A program made the translations under genes and the position numbers. Source: Parablautia muri (GTDB lineage: Bacteria; Bacillota; Clostridia; Lachnospirales; Lachnospiraceae). Taken from it: DNA of 64,000 nt. The notes beneath the pieces were generated by a model. That model searched no databases, was not told the DNA's origin, and was given only the letters and a program-made list of their open reading frames with translations. The DNA lies in the NCBI RefSeq assembly GCF_009917485.1, contig NZ_QZDT01000015.1, positions 43,551 through 107,550 of the forward strand, in the 5' to 3' direction. Each line of letters starts with the position of its first letter. Within the stretch, counting starts at the first letter, position 1. Of this stretch, positions 1 through 7,664 are shown in pieces.

Positions 1-1
1 T

Positions 2-736
2 ACCTTTGCAACCCCTTACTTAGTCCGTCCTATTTCCTATGGCGCTGACATTGTGGTGCATTCGGCAACCAAATTCATAGGAGGGCACGGCACCACTATT
101 GGCGGTGTGATCATTGACAGCGGCAAATTTGACTGGGAGGCAAGCGGTAAATTCCCTTCCCTTACGGAGCCCAATCCCAGCTATCATGGTATCAGCTTTA
201 CCAAGGCGGTGGGAGCGGCAGCTTTTGTTACAAAAATCCGCGCGATTTTGCTGCGTGATACGGGTGCTACTCTTTCTCCCTTCCATGCCTTTTTCTTCCT
301 GCAGGGATTGGAAACCTTATCTCTTAGGGTAGAACGCCATGTGGAAAACGCGCTTAAGGTGGTAAATTATTTAAACAATCATCTGCAGGTTGAAAAGGTG
401 AACCATCCTGCCGTATCGAATGACCCAGTACAGCAGGCTCTTTATCAAAAGTATTTTCCCAATGGGGGCGGTTCTATTTTCACATTTGAAATTAAGGGAG
501 ATGCGGATAAAGCAAAGGCATTCATTGATAATTTAGAGCTGTTTTCCCTTCTGGCAAATGTGGCTGATGTGAAATCGTTGGTGATTCATCCGGCATCTAC
601 CACGCACTCGCAGCTAAATGCGGAGGAGTTAGCGGAACAGGGAATTAAGCCCAATACCATCCGCCTGTCCATAGGAACTGAAAACATCGATGATATTATC
701 GAGGACTTGGAGGAGGCTTTTTTGGCTGTCTCTTAA
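2..736 (+). CDS. metY: O-acetylhomoserine (thiol)-lyase, 3' part
   Basis: C-terminal part of a Cys/Met-metabolism PLP enzyme of the MetY type, which makes homocysteine from O-acetylhomoserine and sulfide in the cytosol. The window opens inside the gene; base 2 is the first base of a complete codon, and 244 codons remain. The PLP-binding lysine is visible in [10 protein letters not shown] (codon 71-73), followed by [11 protein letters not shown] and VIHPASTTH, which are characteristic of the family. The reading frame ends in TAA just ahead of a perfect 13-bp inverted repeat. The start and about the first 180 residues lie outside the window. Cystathionine gamma-synthase or gamma-lyase are the alternative family members; the long form with [11 protein letters not shown] favours the O-acetylhomoserine enzyme. 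Confidence 0.9.
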   Translation, partial: TFATPYLVRPISYGADIVVHSATKFIGGHGTTIGGVIIDSGKFDWEASGKFPSLTEPNPSYHGISFTKAVGAAAFVTKIRAILLRDTGATLSPFHAFFFLQGLETLSLRVERHVENALKVVNYLNNHLQVEKVNHPAVSNDPVQQALYQKYFPNGGGSIFTFEIKGDADKAKAFIDNLELFSLLANVADVKSLVIHPASTTHSQLNAEELAEQGIKPNTIRLSIGTENIDDIIEDLEEAFLAVS

Positions 737-760
737 CCTGCGAGTTTCATTTCACATAAA

Positions 761-796
761 AAGAAATCCCTGATGGAATTAGAATCAGGGATTTCT
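761..796. terminator. Bidirectional terminator hairpin
   Basis: Perfect 13-bp inverted repeat (761-773 with 784-796) around a 10-base loop. It lies between two convergent genes, metY on the plus strand and the anti-sigma-like gene on the minus strand. The right arm ends in TTTCTT and, read on the minus strand, the hairpin runs into TTTTT, so it can serve both directions. Confidence 0.75.
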
Positions 797-836
797 TGTG
801 AAGTGCCGCTTAAAACATGTGGCGGGTCATCTCATA

Positions 837-1364
837 TTAGGGATTTGAGTCTTCTTTTGACTCATAAAGATTGCTTACTTTTCGCACGCCCTCTAATTGA
901 CTGATTTGGTTTCGCACTTCATCCGTGTCGGCATCCAGCTTTATGGTAACCCGGTAGCTGGAAGAATCTTTAAGGGGATTTTCCGTAAATTGTCCGGCAA
1001 TGCTCTCATCTAAATATTCCAGCTTAAAATTATCCCATGCTTCATCAGCGCTTACGTAGCGTACAGAATAAACACCGTCTATGGTATTTAAGATATCTTC
1101 AATGGCAATCAGCTGCTGAACAGAGATATCTTTCTCAAAAAATACATTTACATTCTTTACCTGATAAAGGTTGTATGCGGCATAGGATGTCGTACTGATA
1201 CCTGTCAGCAAAGCAAGGGCAATTGCCGCCGCTGCCAGCCTTGAGCGTATGAGTAAAGTGGAACCGGCTGGTTTTTGGTGGGTACAGTTTTCTAATAATG
1301 CATCGGCCATTTGAGCTGGCATGGTAATGTTTTTGACTACTTGAGTTAATTTTGTTTCTTTCAT
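837..1364 (-). CDS. Membrane anti-sigma-like protein with FtsX-type extracellular domain
   Basis: Protein of 175 residues. Residues 1-42 form a short cytosolic segment, 43-64 an alanine-rich transmembrane helix, and about 70-170 an outer domain. That domain carries the pattern of the FtsX extracellular domain: VNVFFEKDISVQQ, a GVYSVRYVSADEAWDNF stretch, FTENPLKDSSSYRVTI, and a closing EGVRKVSNL. FtsX itself has four membrane helices and works with FtsE; here there is one helix and no FtsE. The gene begins 44 bp after an ECF sigma factor gene in the same direction, the usual place for a cognate anti-sigma factor. I infer that it holds the sigma factor and senses an envelope signal through the FtsX-like fold. 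Start ATG has AATGGAGG 6 bases upstream. No zinc-binding anti-sigma motif is visible. Confidence 0.7.
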   Translation of the reverse strand: MKETKLTQVVKNITMPAQMADALLENCTHQKPAGSTLLIRSRLAAAAIALALLTGISTTSYAAYNLYQVKNVNVFFEKDISVQQLIAIEDILNTIDGVYSVRYVSADEAWDNFKLEYLDESIAGQFTENPLKDSSSYRVTIKLDADTDEVRNQISQLEGVRKVSNLYESKEDSNP

Positions 1365-1408
1365 GAGAATCCTCCATTCTTGTTTCTTAAACAGGATGAC
1401 GATAAATT

Positions 1409-1888
1409 TTAGTAACCGCCATCTGACAACAGTTCTTTTAATGCGTTACGACCTCGTTGCAGACGTTTTTTTACCGCATTTTCCGAAAGACCGGTGATGT
1501 GGGCAATTTCTCCAATTTGATAGCCCTCCACATAATGCAAAAGCAAAACCGTTTTGTATTTCAGGGGAAGGGCAAGGAGCTCCATTAAAAGGCTTGCGTC
1601 CGAAGGCACTGCACATACATTTTTAAGGTCTTCTAAATTGCTGTGGGTGTGCCTCTTTCTAAAGCGCAGACAGTCCTTGCAGGTATTAGCCATGACTTTT
1701 AAGAGCCAGGCTTTCTCGTGCTCTTTGTCATGAAAAGAGGGCGCCTTTTCCATGTATTTGATGAATACTTCCTGCAAAATATCCTGTACGTCATGGGGAT
1801 TGCCAAGAAGCACATAGCCTGTTCGGTAAAGCAGGTCACCATAGGTTTGAATCACATCTCTCATTTGTTCTTCATTTTTGCAGTTCAA
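1409..1888 (-). CDS. ECF-type RNA polymerase sigma factor
   Basis: Protein of 159 residues, the usual size for an extracytoplasmic-function sigma-70. Region 2 (about residues 8-75) includes GNPHDVQDILQEVFIKY, with the acidic DxxDxxQEVF signature used for core binding and -10 melting. Region 4 (about 100-155) ends in an HTH with YQIGEIAHITGLSENAVKKR for -35 recognition. The start is TTG at 1888, chosen because GGAGG lies 7 bases before it on the minus strand and no better ATG exists. It forms a two-gene operon with the FtsX-like membrane protein, its probable regulator. Target promoters cannot be named from this window. Confidence 0.9.
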   Translation of the reverse strand: MNCKNEEQMRDVIQTYGDLLYRTGYVLLGNPHDVQDILQEVFIKYMEKAPSFHDKEHEKAWLLKVMANTCKDCLRFRKRHTHSNLEDLKNVCAVPSDASLLMELLALPLKYKTVLLLHYVEGYQIGEIAHITGLSENAVKKRLQRGRNALKELLSDGGY

Positions 1889-2436
1889 ATTTTAACCTCC
1901 ATACTGCCGCGTTGCAAGTTTGATGCCCCGTCAGCGTGCTGTTTTGTTACTTGTAGCGGGGTGTTGACTTCAGGTATCAGATGTGCACAGTCTGATAAAT
2001 TTAAGAGTCCAGGTTTTCTGACTATCTATCATATACACGTTTCAAAAGCTTGAAAAGTGACCGAAATCAATCTTTTTTGATTTATTTATAAAATGAAAGT
2101 CAGAATTACGCAGCATATCCGTTTGTTTTGTGTTATAATGTTTTATGTGATTTTGTTTCTTTATAAAAATCATAAAATCTCAATCAAATATGTGGAGGCG
2201 GCAGATGATAAAACAATTTAGCAACTAGTAAAGCAATGGCTTTTTTTAGGATACTTGACACAAAGCGGTTCTTTGTGTAAGGTGGAAGTATATAAATTTT
2301 ATAATCAATCAATGAATGGCTTAACGTAACAATTCAGTTTGACAGAACTGCTACGGTCATAAGATTCATGTAAGAGGGCGCCTGCAACATTATATCCGAG
2401 GCCGCTTAAAAAATGATATGGAGGAGATTTGTTAAA
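1889..2436. other. Long divergent intergenic region with leader of the hpt-aspS operon
   Basis: 548 bases without a convincing gene between the divergent ECF sigma and hpt genes. On the plus strand an extended -10 (TGTTATAAT, 2131-2139) could start transcription, giving a leader of nearly 300 bases. The leader holds a seven-codon reading frame (2205-2228, MIKQFSN) with GGAGGCGG just ahead of it, and an 8-bp hairpin at 2258-2278. I looked for the T-box signature expected before some tRNA synthetase genes and did not see it. Confidence 0.5.
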
Positions 2437-2787
2437 ATGAGTATGGTAAACGAACTTAGGGAATTGGGCGTTGATGTAGAGGATGCATTGCAGAGGTTTA
2501 TGGGAAATGAAGGGCTTTTTAACAGAATGATCAAGAAGCTTCCGCCGGCAGTGAAAGATTTGCAGGTTGTACAGCATTTAGAAGCGGGAGACTATGAAGC
2601 GGCTCTTAATAATGCGCATACACTGAAAGGTGTGACAGGAAATCTGTCAATTAAACCTCTTTTTAATGCATACAATGAGGCAGTGAATTTGCTCAGGGCA
2701 GATAAGCCTGAGGAGGCAAAGAAAAAGGTAGAAGAAATTCTTCCCGTACAGGAGCAGATTATTGCCTGTATAGAAAAATATCAATAG
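2437..2787 (+). CDS. Hpt domain phosphotransfer protein
   Basis: Small cytosolic protein of 116 residues made of one histidine-phosphotransfer domain, a four-helix bundle that relays phosphoryl groups between response-regulator receivers. The phosphorylated histidine is His61 in NNAHTLKGVTGNLS, matching the HxLKGxxxxLG consensus with N-L-S in place of the terminal L-G. Start chosen at ATG 2437, 11 bases after GGAGGA; an ATG six bases later is possible. aspS begins 19 bases after its stop, so the two are probably cotranscribed. No histidine kinase or receiver gene is near, so its partners are unknown. Confidence 0.85.
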   Translation: MSMVNELRELGVDVEDALQRFMGNEGLFNRMIKKLPPAVKDLQVVQHLEAGDYEAALNNAHTLKGVTGNLSIKPLFNAYNEAVNLLRADKPEEAKKKVEEILPVQEQIIACIEKYQ

Positions 2788-2806
2788 GAATAGAGTGAGG
2801 TAGAGT

Positions 2807-4573
2807 ATGGTACAGTCAAGAACGCATACGTGTAATCAGCTTAGAATTGAGGACGTGGGAAATAAAGTCACAATTGTAGGCTGGTATGATAATATGCGAA
2901 AGGTCAGCAAGAACCTTGGATTCCTGATTTTGCGTGATTTTTATGGCGTAACACAGGTAGTGGTGGAAACAGAAGAAATGATGGCGAAGCTGTCAGGAAT
3001 TAACAATGAGTCAACGCTCTCAATAACCGGTGTGGTGCGTGAGCGTTCCAGCAAAAATGCCCAGCTTGCAACTGGCGAGATTGAAGTAGTGCCGGAGGAC
3101 ATTCTGGTTCTTGGCAAATGTATTTACAATGAGCTTCCCTTTGAGGTGAACCGTTCGAAGGAGGCAGATGAGGCCGTTAGGTTAAAGTATAGATACCTGG
3201 ATTTGCGTAATCCTGCAGTGAAAGAAAAAATCGTGCTTCGAAGCAAAATTGCAGCCGAGCTGCGCAGAAGAATGATAGAACATGATTTTTTGGAAATTAC
3301 AACGCCGATTTTAACCTGTTCCTCACCGGAAGGTGCAAGAGACTATCTGGTTCCTTCCAGAAATCATCCGGGTAAATTTTATGCGCTGCCTCAGGCGCCG
3401 CAGCAGTTTAAGCAGCTTCTTATGACTTCCGGATTTGACAGGTATTTTCAGATTGCCCCCTGTTTTCGGGATGAGGATGCAAGAGCAGACCGCTCTCCCG
3501 GCGAGTTTTATCAACTGGATATGGAGATGGCCTTTGCAACCCAGGAGGATGTGTTTGGGGTAATTGAAGATGTGCTGCCCCCTATTTTTGCGAAATATGG
3601 GAAATATAAGACAGCATCCGGTGCGCCTTTTCCAAGGATTTCTTATAGGGACGCTATGGAAAAATATGGTTCGGACAAGCCGGATTTGCGAATTGACCTG
3701 ACCTTACAGAATGCTACCGAATGTATGGCAGATTGCGGTTTTGGACCTTTTGAGGGACAAAATGTACAGGCAATTGTGGTGGATAATTTTACGCCAACCA
3801 GGAAAGTGATTGATAAAATCTGCGCAGATGTGGAGGTACAAAGCGGCCGGAAGGCTTACTGGTTTAAGGTAGATGAAAAAGGCGAGCTGACAGGCGGCAT
3901 TTCCAAGTTTTTACAGGACAGGAAGGATAAAGTAATTGCAGCCCTTGGTTTAAAGAATGGCGATTTTGTAGGCTTATGTGCAGGGAAAAAGGATGATGCG
4001 CAAAAAACAGCCGGTGTGTTGCGTAAATTCTTAGGGAATGCCAGCGAAGCGCATAGGAAGAAAGAATGCTATGAATTTTGCTGGATTGTGGATTTTCCTA
4101 TGTACGAGATTGGAGAAGAATCCGGTGAGCTGGAATTTTGCCATAATCCCTTTTCAATGCCGCAGGGGGGGATGGATGCATTGCTCAATAAGGATCCTCT
4201 TGACATATACGCTTACCAGTATGACCTTGTATGTAATGGCGTGGAGCTTTCCTCAGGTGCGGTTCGAAACCATGACCCGGAAATTATGGTAAAGGCATTC
4301 CAGATTGTAGGGCTTGGTGAGGAGGCAGTGAAGGCTAAATTCCCAGCTATGTATCATGCATTCTGTTATGGGGCGCCTCCCCATGCGGGAATTGCTCCTG
4401 GTGTGGACAGAATGGTTATGCTGATTGCAGGAGAGGAAAGTATACGTGAAATTATACCTTTCCCTATGAACAAAACAGCACAGGATGTGATGATGGGAGC
4501 GCCATCGGAGGTGGATGAGAAGCAGCTTCGTGATGTGCACATTAAGATTGTACTGCCTGAGGAAAATCAATAG
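2807..4573 (+). CDS. aspS: Aspartyl-tRNA synthetase
   Basis: Class II aminoacyl-tRNA synthetase that charges tRNA-Asp. At 588 residues it has the full bacterial length: N-terminal OB-fold anticodon domain (about 1-105), catalytic core, and the bacterial GAD insertion (about 300-420). Visible motifs are motif 2 (FRDEDARADRSPGEF), QFKQLLM, and motif 3 GAPPHAGIAPGVDRMVML. Whether it also acts on tRNA-Asn cannot be decided from sequence alone. Start ATG follows GTGAGGTAGAGT with an Hpt gene just upstream; an intrinsic terminator follows. Confidence 0.96.
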   Translation: MVQSRTHTCNQLRIEDVGNKVTIVGWYDNMRKVSKNLGFLILRDFYGVTQVVVETEEMMAKLSGINNESTLSITGVVRERSSKNAQLATGEIEVVPEDILVLGKCIYNELPFEVNRSKEADEAVRLKYRYLDLRNPAVKEKIVLRSKIAAELRRRMIEHDFLEITTPILTCSSPEGARDYLVPSRNHPGKFYALPQAPQQFKQLLMTSGFDRYFQIAPCFRDEDARADRSPGEFYQLDMEMAFATQEDVFGVIEDVLPPIFAKYGKYKTASGAPFPRISYRDAMEKYGSDKPDLRIDLTLQNATECMADCGFGPFEGQNVQAIVVDNFTPTRKVIDKICADVEVQSGRKAYWFKVDEKGELTGGISKFLQDRKDKVIAALGLKNGDFVGLCAGKKDDAQKTAGVLRKFLGNASEAHRKKECYEFCWIVDFPMYEIGEESGELEFCHNPFSMPQGGMDALLNKDPLDIYAYQYDLVCNGVELSSGAVRNHDPEIMVKAFQIVGLGEEAVKAKFPAMYHAFCYGAPPHAGIAPGVDRMVMLIAGEESIREIIPFPMNKTAQDVMMGAPSEVDEKQLRDVHIKIVLPEENQ

Positions 4574-4580
4574 CAGGATA

Positions 4581-4636
4581 ACCGGACAGAAGATGGATAC
4601 TACCATAGGCAGTACCCGTTTCCTGCCCGGTTTTTT
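4581..4636 (+). terminator. Intrinsic terminator after aspS
   Basis: Arms 4581-4589 and 4623-4631 pair over 9 positions with one mismatch, followed directly by six T. It lies 7 bases after the aspS stop codon region and fits a Rho-independent terminator for the hpt-aspS operon, although the loop is long. Confidence 0.6.
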
Positions 4637-4730
4637 ATCTATTTCTATTTTTTGCCATAAATCATATTGGCTTGAAACGTAACTTATACACGTTCAATTT
4701 ACGAATTGTCGGTAAAGAAGGAGGATGAAA

Positions 4731-5174
4731 ATGAAAAGGTGTAAAAAGGCGGCAGCAATGTTAATAGGAGCTGTATTATTGGTTTCTCTTGTTGGATGTG
4801 GTGCGAAGCTTGGGGAGGAGTTTACGGAGGAAGTAAATACGCTTGAGGGAGCAACGCTTACGGTTGACGAGGAATCAGTTAGTTCCGAGGGAATCACTTA
4901 TACGGTGGATAACCAGTCGGAGACGGATTTAAATTTTGGGCAGGATTACAGCCTGCAAAAAGAAGAAAAAGGCAAGTGGTATCAGCTCTCCCCGGCCAAT
5001 CCGGTGGCTGTTACGATGGAACTGTTGTGGGTTCCGGCCGGAAGTTCAGAGACCCTGGAGATTAATTGGGATGCCGCTTACGGAAAACTGCCTGCAGGAC
5101 ATTACAGAATTTTAAAAAATTTTGCAGATAATGAGAACGGGTATTATCTGGCAGGAGAATTTACTCTGGAATAG
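4731..5174 (+). CDS. Small lipoprotein with Ig-like domain
   Basis: Predicted lipoprotein of 147 residues. A basic, hydrophobic leader ends in the lipobox LVGC (Cys23), so the mature protein should be anchored to the outer face of the membrane. The rest resembles the bacterial Ig-like domain often seen in Firmicutes as a tail of sensor proteins: GITYTVDNQSETDLNFG, YSLQKEEKGKWYQL, LPAGHYRILKNF. This domain is usually an extracytoplasmic beta-sandwich with no known catalysis. ATG 4731 is chosen over an in-frame ATG at 4725 because AAGGAGG (4718-4724) sits 6 bases before it. It is a single-gene unit; its role is unknown. Confidence 0.8.
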   Translation: MKRCKKAAAMLIGAVLLVSLVGCGAKLGEEFTEEVNTLEGATLTVDEESVSSEGITYTVDNQSETDLNFGQDYSLQKEEKGKWYQLSPANPVAVTMELLWVPAGSSETLEINWDAAYGKLPAGHYRILKNFADNENGYYLAGEFTLE

Positions 5175-5576
5175 ATTGAAAAATCATCCTGGCGGCTGAT
5201 TTTATCAATCTTCTATTTAAGCAGTATCGCAAGCAGGCTTGCGATATGCATGGGGATTAGTGTGAGAAGTACTTCTAGCCACTCACAGCAGGGGCTGTTT
5301 CGTGGAGAAGTACTAAGTCTCACACAGGAGAATGCCTAAAATACGGGCATTCTCCGCACCGATTTGAGATTCCGCAAAGCGGAATCATGGAGGATAGTGT
5401 GGAGAAGATGCTGTTACGCAATACCGACAAATTTTCTAAATATAGCATGTATTTTTGGTTGACAGAGCGGTCTACAAAATGTAGAATCTGTTTAGAGATA
5501 TCAGAGCAAAATTTCAGGGCAGCTATAAGAGTATGTTTACCGCTGTTCTGGGAATGAAAAGGGGCTATGAACAAAA
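5175..5576. other. Repeat-filled intergenic region before the flavoprotein gene
   Basis: 402 bases with no gene I accept. Most of it (5221-5397) is a composite hairpin repeat shared with three other places in this window. After the repeat a 52-codon GTG-started frame (5399-5557) follows a good ribosome binding site supplied by the repeat, but its product has no recognisable features. Confidence 0.6.
5221..5397 (+). repeat. Composite hairpin repeat, fullest copy
   Basis: Four hairpins in a row: H0 (5221-5249, a stem also found at 17423-17452), H1 (5261-5324, long arms built on TGTGAGA and AGTACTTCT), H2 (5327-5355, perfect 10-bp stem GGAGAATGCC with GGCATTCTCC), and H3 (5368-5386, 8-bp stem with AAA loop). 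ATGGAGG follows H3. H1 and H2 recur at 58801-58894, H2 and H3 at 25168-25264. The arms are conserved while the loops vary, which points to selection on structure or to copying of a mobile palindromic unit. Confidence 0.85.
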
Positions 5577-6242
5577 GTGAAAGATAAAAAAGCGATATGC
5601 ATATCAGCTTCTAACATGATGGGAAGCCAGGATAGAAGTACGTCTTATCGTATATGTCAAATCATATCTAAATGGATGGCTAAAAAAAGAATTTCATGCC
5701 AAATATTGGATTTAAGAGAATACATTTTTTCTCCTTGTACGGGATGCGGAGGGTGCTATAAGAAAAAAAGGTGTGCACATGATGCAGATTTTAATCATAT
5801 TTATGAAGAAATGACAAAGGCCGATTATATTTTTTTTGTGTCGCCCCACTATGCCCCTATACCGGCTAAGCTGTGTGCGCTTCTTGAAAAAATGGAACAG
5901 ATTACTTTCATACATTGGTGGAGAGATCATACTTATCAGTCAGAGCTTTGCGGTACACTGGCAGGTCTTATTTCCCACGGAGGTGGGGATGAGAGAGCTC
6001 TTAAGAGCTATAAGGAGATGGTAAACGACACAATTTCCAATGCATTGGATACGGTTCAGATGCGGACGGTTCCTTTTAGCTCAGAGTGGAATACGGGGAT
6101 TTCGCTGCCGGTGGAGAGAGTTTTGGATAAAAAAGGGATTTTTCCTGTGCAGGAGTATGATTGGAGGAAAATTGAAGAAGAAGTAAGAAAGTATGTGGAA
6201 ATAATTGTGCAGACTTCGAAATCTTTGTATGCGATATGCTAA
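5577..6242 (+). CDS. Flavodoxin-fold NAD(P)H-dependent oxidoreductase (iron-sulfur flavoprotein-like)
   Basis: Protein of 221 residues of the NADPH-dependent FMN reductase / iron-sulfur flavoprotein superfamily. The N-terminal ICISASNMMGSQDRST loop is the FMN phosphate-binding region. A cysteine cluster CTGCGGCYKKKRC (Cys54, 57, 60, 66) is like the cluster-binding motif of Isf proteins, and FVSPHYAPIPAKL follows the flavin. It probably moves electrons in the cytosol; the acceptor is unknown. The start is GTG 5577, since the nearby ATG at 5568 gives a five-codon frame. The ribosome binding site is weak (AGGGGC). The upstream region is a composite hairpin repeat. Confidence 0.8.
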   Translation: MKDKKAICISASNMMGSQDRSTSYRICQIISKWMAKKRISCQILDLREYIFSPCTGCGGCYKKKRCAHDADFNHIYEEMTKADYIFFVSPHYAPIPAKLCALLEKMEQITFIHWWRDHTYQSELCGTLAGLISHGGGDERALKSYKEMVNDTISNALDTVQMRTVPFSSEWNTGISLPVERVLDKKGIFPVQEYDWRKIEEEVRKYVEIIVQTSKSLYAIC

Positions 6243-6306
6243 TGGGAGATTTACGATTGCAATGATTAGCCATAGTGATTGTACAGATAAATAGATTATG
6301 ATAGGC

Positions 6307-6340
6307 AGGGATGACATGTTAAGTGGTATGTCATCCCTTT
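6307..6340. terminator. Terminator-like hairpin
   Basis: 11-bp perfect stem (6307-6317 with 6328-6338) around a 10-base loop, followed by a short T run. It lies about 65 bases after the flavoprotein gene and separates it from the azlCD unit. Confidence 0.6.
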
Positions 6341-6518
6341 ACAGGTTACAAAAATAAGTGTAATTTTAGATTTGTATATTTATCTTTAGTATGCTATTCT
6401 TATAATTAATAATGTGAAAAATAATTTTACACATTATAATTTGTGCCTGTGCCCAAAGAGGTGGGCCGCTGGAAGCATAGAAATTAATATGATAAATACG
6501 GCAGGGTAAAAGTGGCAG

Positions 6519-7230
6519 ATGAACATCAGATATGCATTTAAACGTTCCCTTCCCGTGATGGCAGGTTATCTGGTATTGGGAATGGGATTTGGAATACTTC
6601 TCGAGGCTAAAGGATACGGCGCAGGGTGGGCTTTTTGTATGAGTCTTTTCATTTATGCCGGTTCTATGCAATATGTTGCAGTTGATTTGCTTGCAGGCGG
6701 TGCTTCGCTGCTTGCAACAGCATTAATGACTTTAATGGTTAATGCAAGGCATCTTTTTTATGGTATTTCTATGATAGATAGGTATAAGGAGACAGGTGCG
6801 AAAAAGCCTTACCTTGTCTTTGCACTTACGGATGAAACCTATTCTCTTGTCTGTAGTGGGGATGTGCCGGAGGGGGGTGGATAAGAATCGGTACTTTTTT
6901 TTCGTTTCTTTGTTAAACCAAAGCTATTGGATTACAGGCAGTGTGGCCGGTTCCCTGATAGGAAGTCTGCTTACTTTTAATACAGCAGGGATTGAGTTTT
7001 CCATGACGGCTCTGTTTATTGTGGTATTGATTGAGCAGTGGAAGGGAACCTCTAACCATTTAAGTGCCTTAATTGGCATAGGAGCATCTTTCATCTGCCT
7101 TTTGATTTTTGGTGCAGAAGGCTTTCTGATTCCTTCCATGCTTACCATCACAATAACGCTTACGGTTTTGAGAGGAAGACTTGTCAGTAAGCAGGACGAA
7201 AAGGAAAAAGGCGGTGATACAAATGCATAG
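6519..7230 (+). pseudogene. azlC: AzlC-type branched-chain amino acid exporter subunit, frameshifted
   Basis: Large subunit of the AzlCD exporter, which moves branched-chain amino acids and analogues out across the membrane. The gene is split: residues of the first half (MNIRYAFKRSLPVMAG, SLFIYAGSMQYVAVDLL, VNARHLFYG) run in one frame to a stop at 6884, while the second half (YWITGSVAGSLIG through the C-terminal membrane helices) runs one base over. The switch falls at a run of six G (6872-6877); with five G the reading would be DVPEGVDKNR and give one 236-residue protein, the family's normal length. This may be a true mutation, a phase-variable tract or a sequencing error. The stop overlaps the azlD start by 8 bases. 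Confidence 0.85.
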
Positions 7231-7555
7231 CATACATTCCAGGTTAGTAGTGGTAGTGACCGCTCTGGTCACTTTGCTTTTGCGCGGATTGCCTTTTCTT
7301 GTTTTTGGAGGAAAGAAAAAGACATCTGCTTTTATTCAATATCTGTCGGAGGTGTTGCCCTATGCAATTATCGGGATGCTGGTTGTATATTGCCTTCGCG
7401 GTGTACAGCTTTTAGCGGCGCCACATGGCCTGCCTGAAATTCTCGGGGTAGGAGCGGTCGTATTGTTGCATTTATGGAAAAGGAATACGCTGCTTAGCAT
7501 TGCACTTGGCACGATTATCTATATGCTGCTTGTGCAGGTGGTATTTCGCGTATGA
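7223..7555 (+). CDS. azlD: AzlD-type branched-chain amino acid exporter subunit
   Basis: Small membrane subunit of 110 residues with about three to four hydrophobic helices, the partner of AzlC. Recognisable by LVTLLLRGLPFLVFGG near the N-terminus, then YLSEVLPYAIIGMLVVYCL and a C-terminal hydrophobic segment. It starts inside the end of azlC (8-base overlap), which supports translational coupling. If the azlC frameshift is real, this subunit may be an orphan. Start ATG 7223 follows AAAGGCGG. Confidence 0.88.
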   Translation: MHSIHSRLVVVVTALVTLLLRGLPFLVFGGKKKTSAFIQYLSEVLPYAIIGMLVVYCLRGVQLLAAPHGLPEILGVGAVVLLHLWKRNTLLSIALGTIIYMLLVQVVFRV

Positions 7556-7664
7556 GTTATTCCAAGTAGGAATTGTTTTAGTATGAAAAGAACATGTTGC
7601 TGTAGAAAATGAATGCCTGCAGGCTATGTTTACAGGCTATGCCCATAGGGCAAAGGAGGATATT

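Noticed and set aside
2140..2436. T-box riboswitch before hpt-aspS
   Set aside because: No T-box bulge sequence and no specifier stem with terminator were found in the leader.
5399..5557. 52-codon GTG-started frame after the composite repeat, with ATGGAGGATA ahead of it
   Set aside because: The ribosome binding site comes from the repeat and the product has no recognisable family, signal or codon pattern; it is more likely intergenic.
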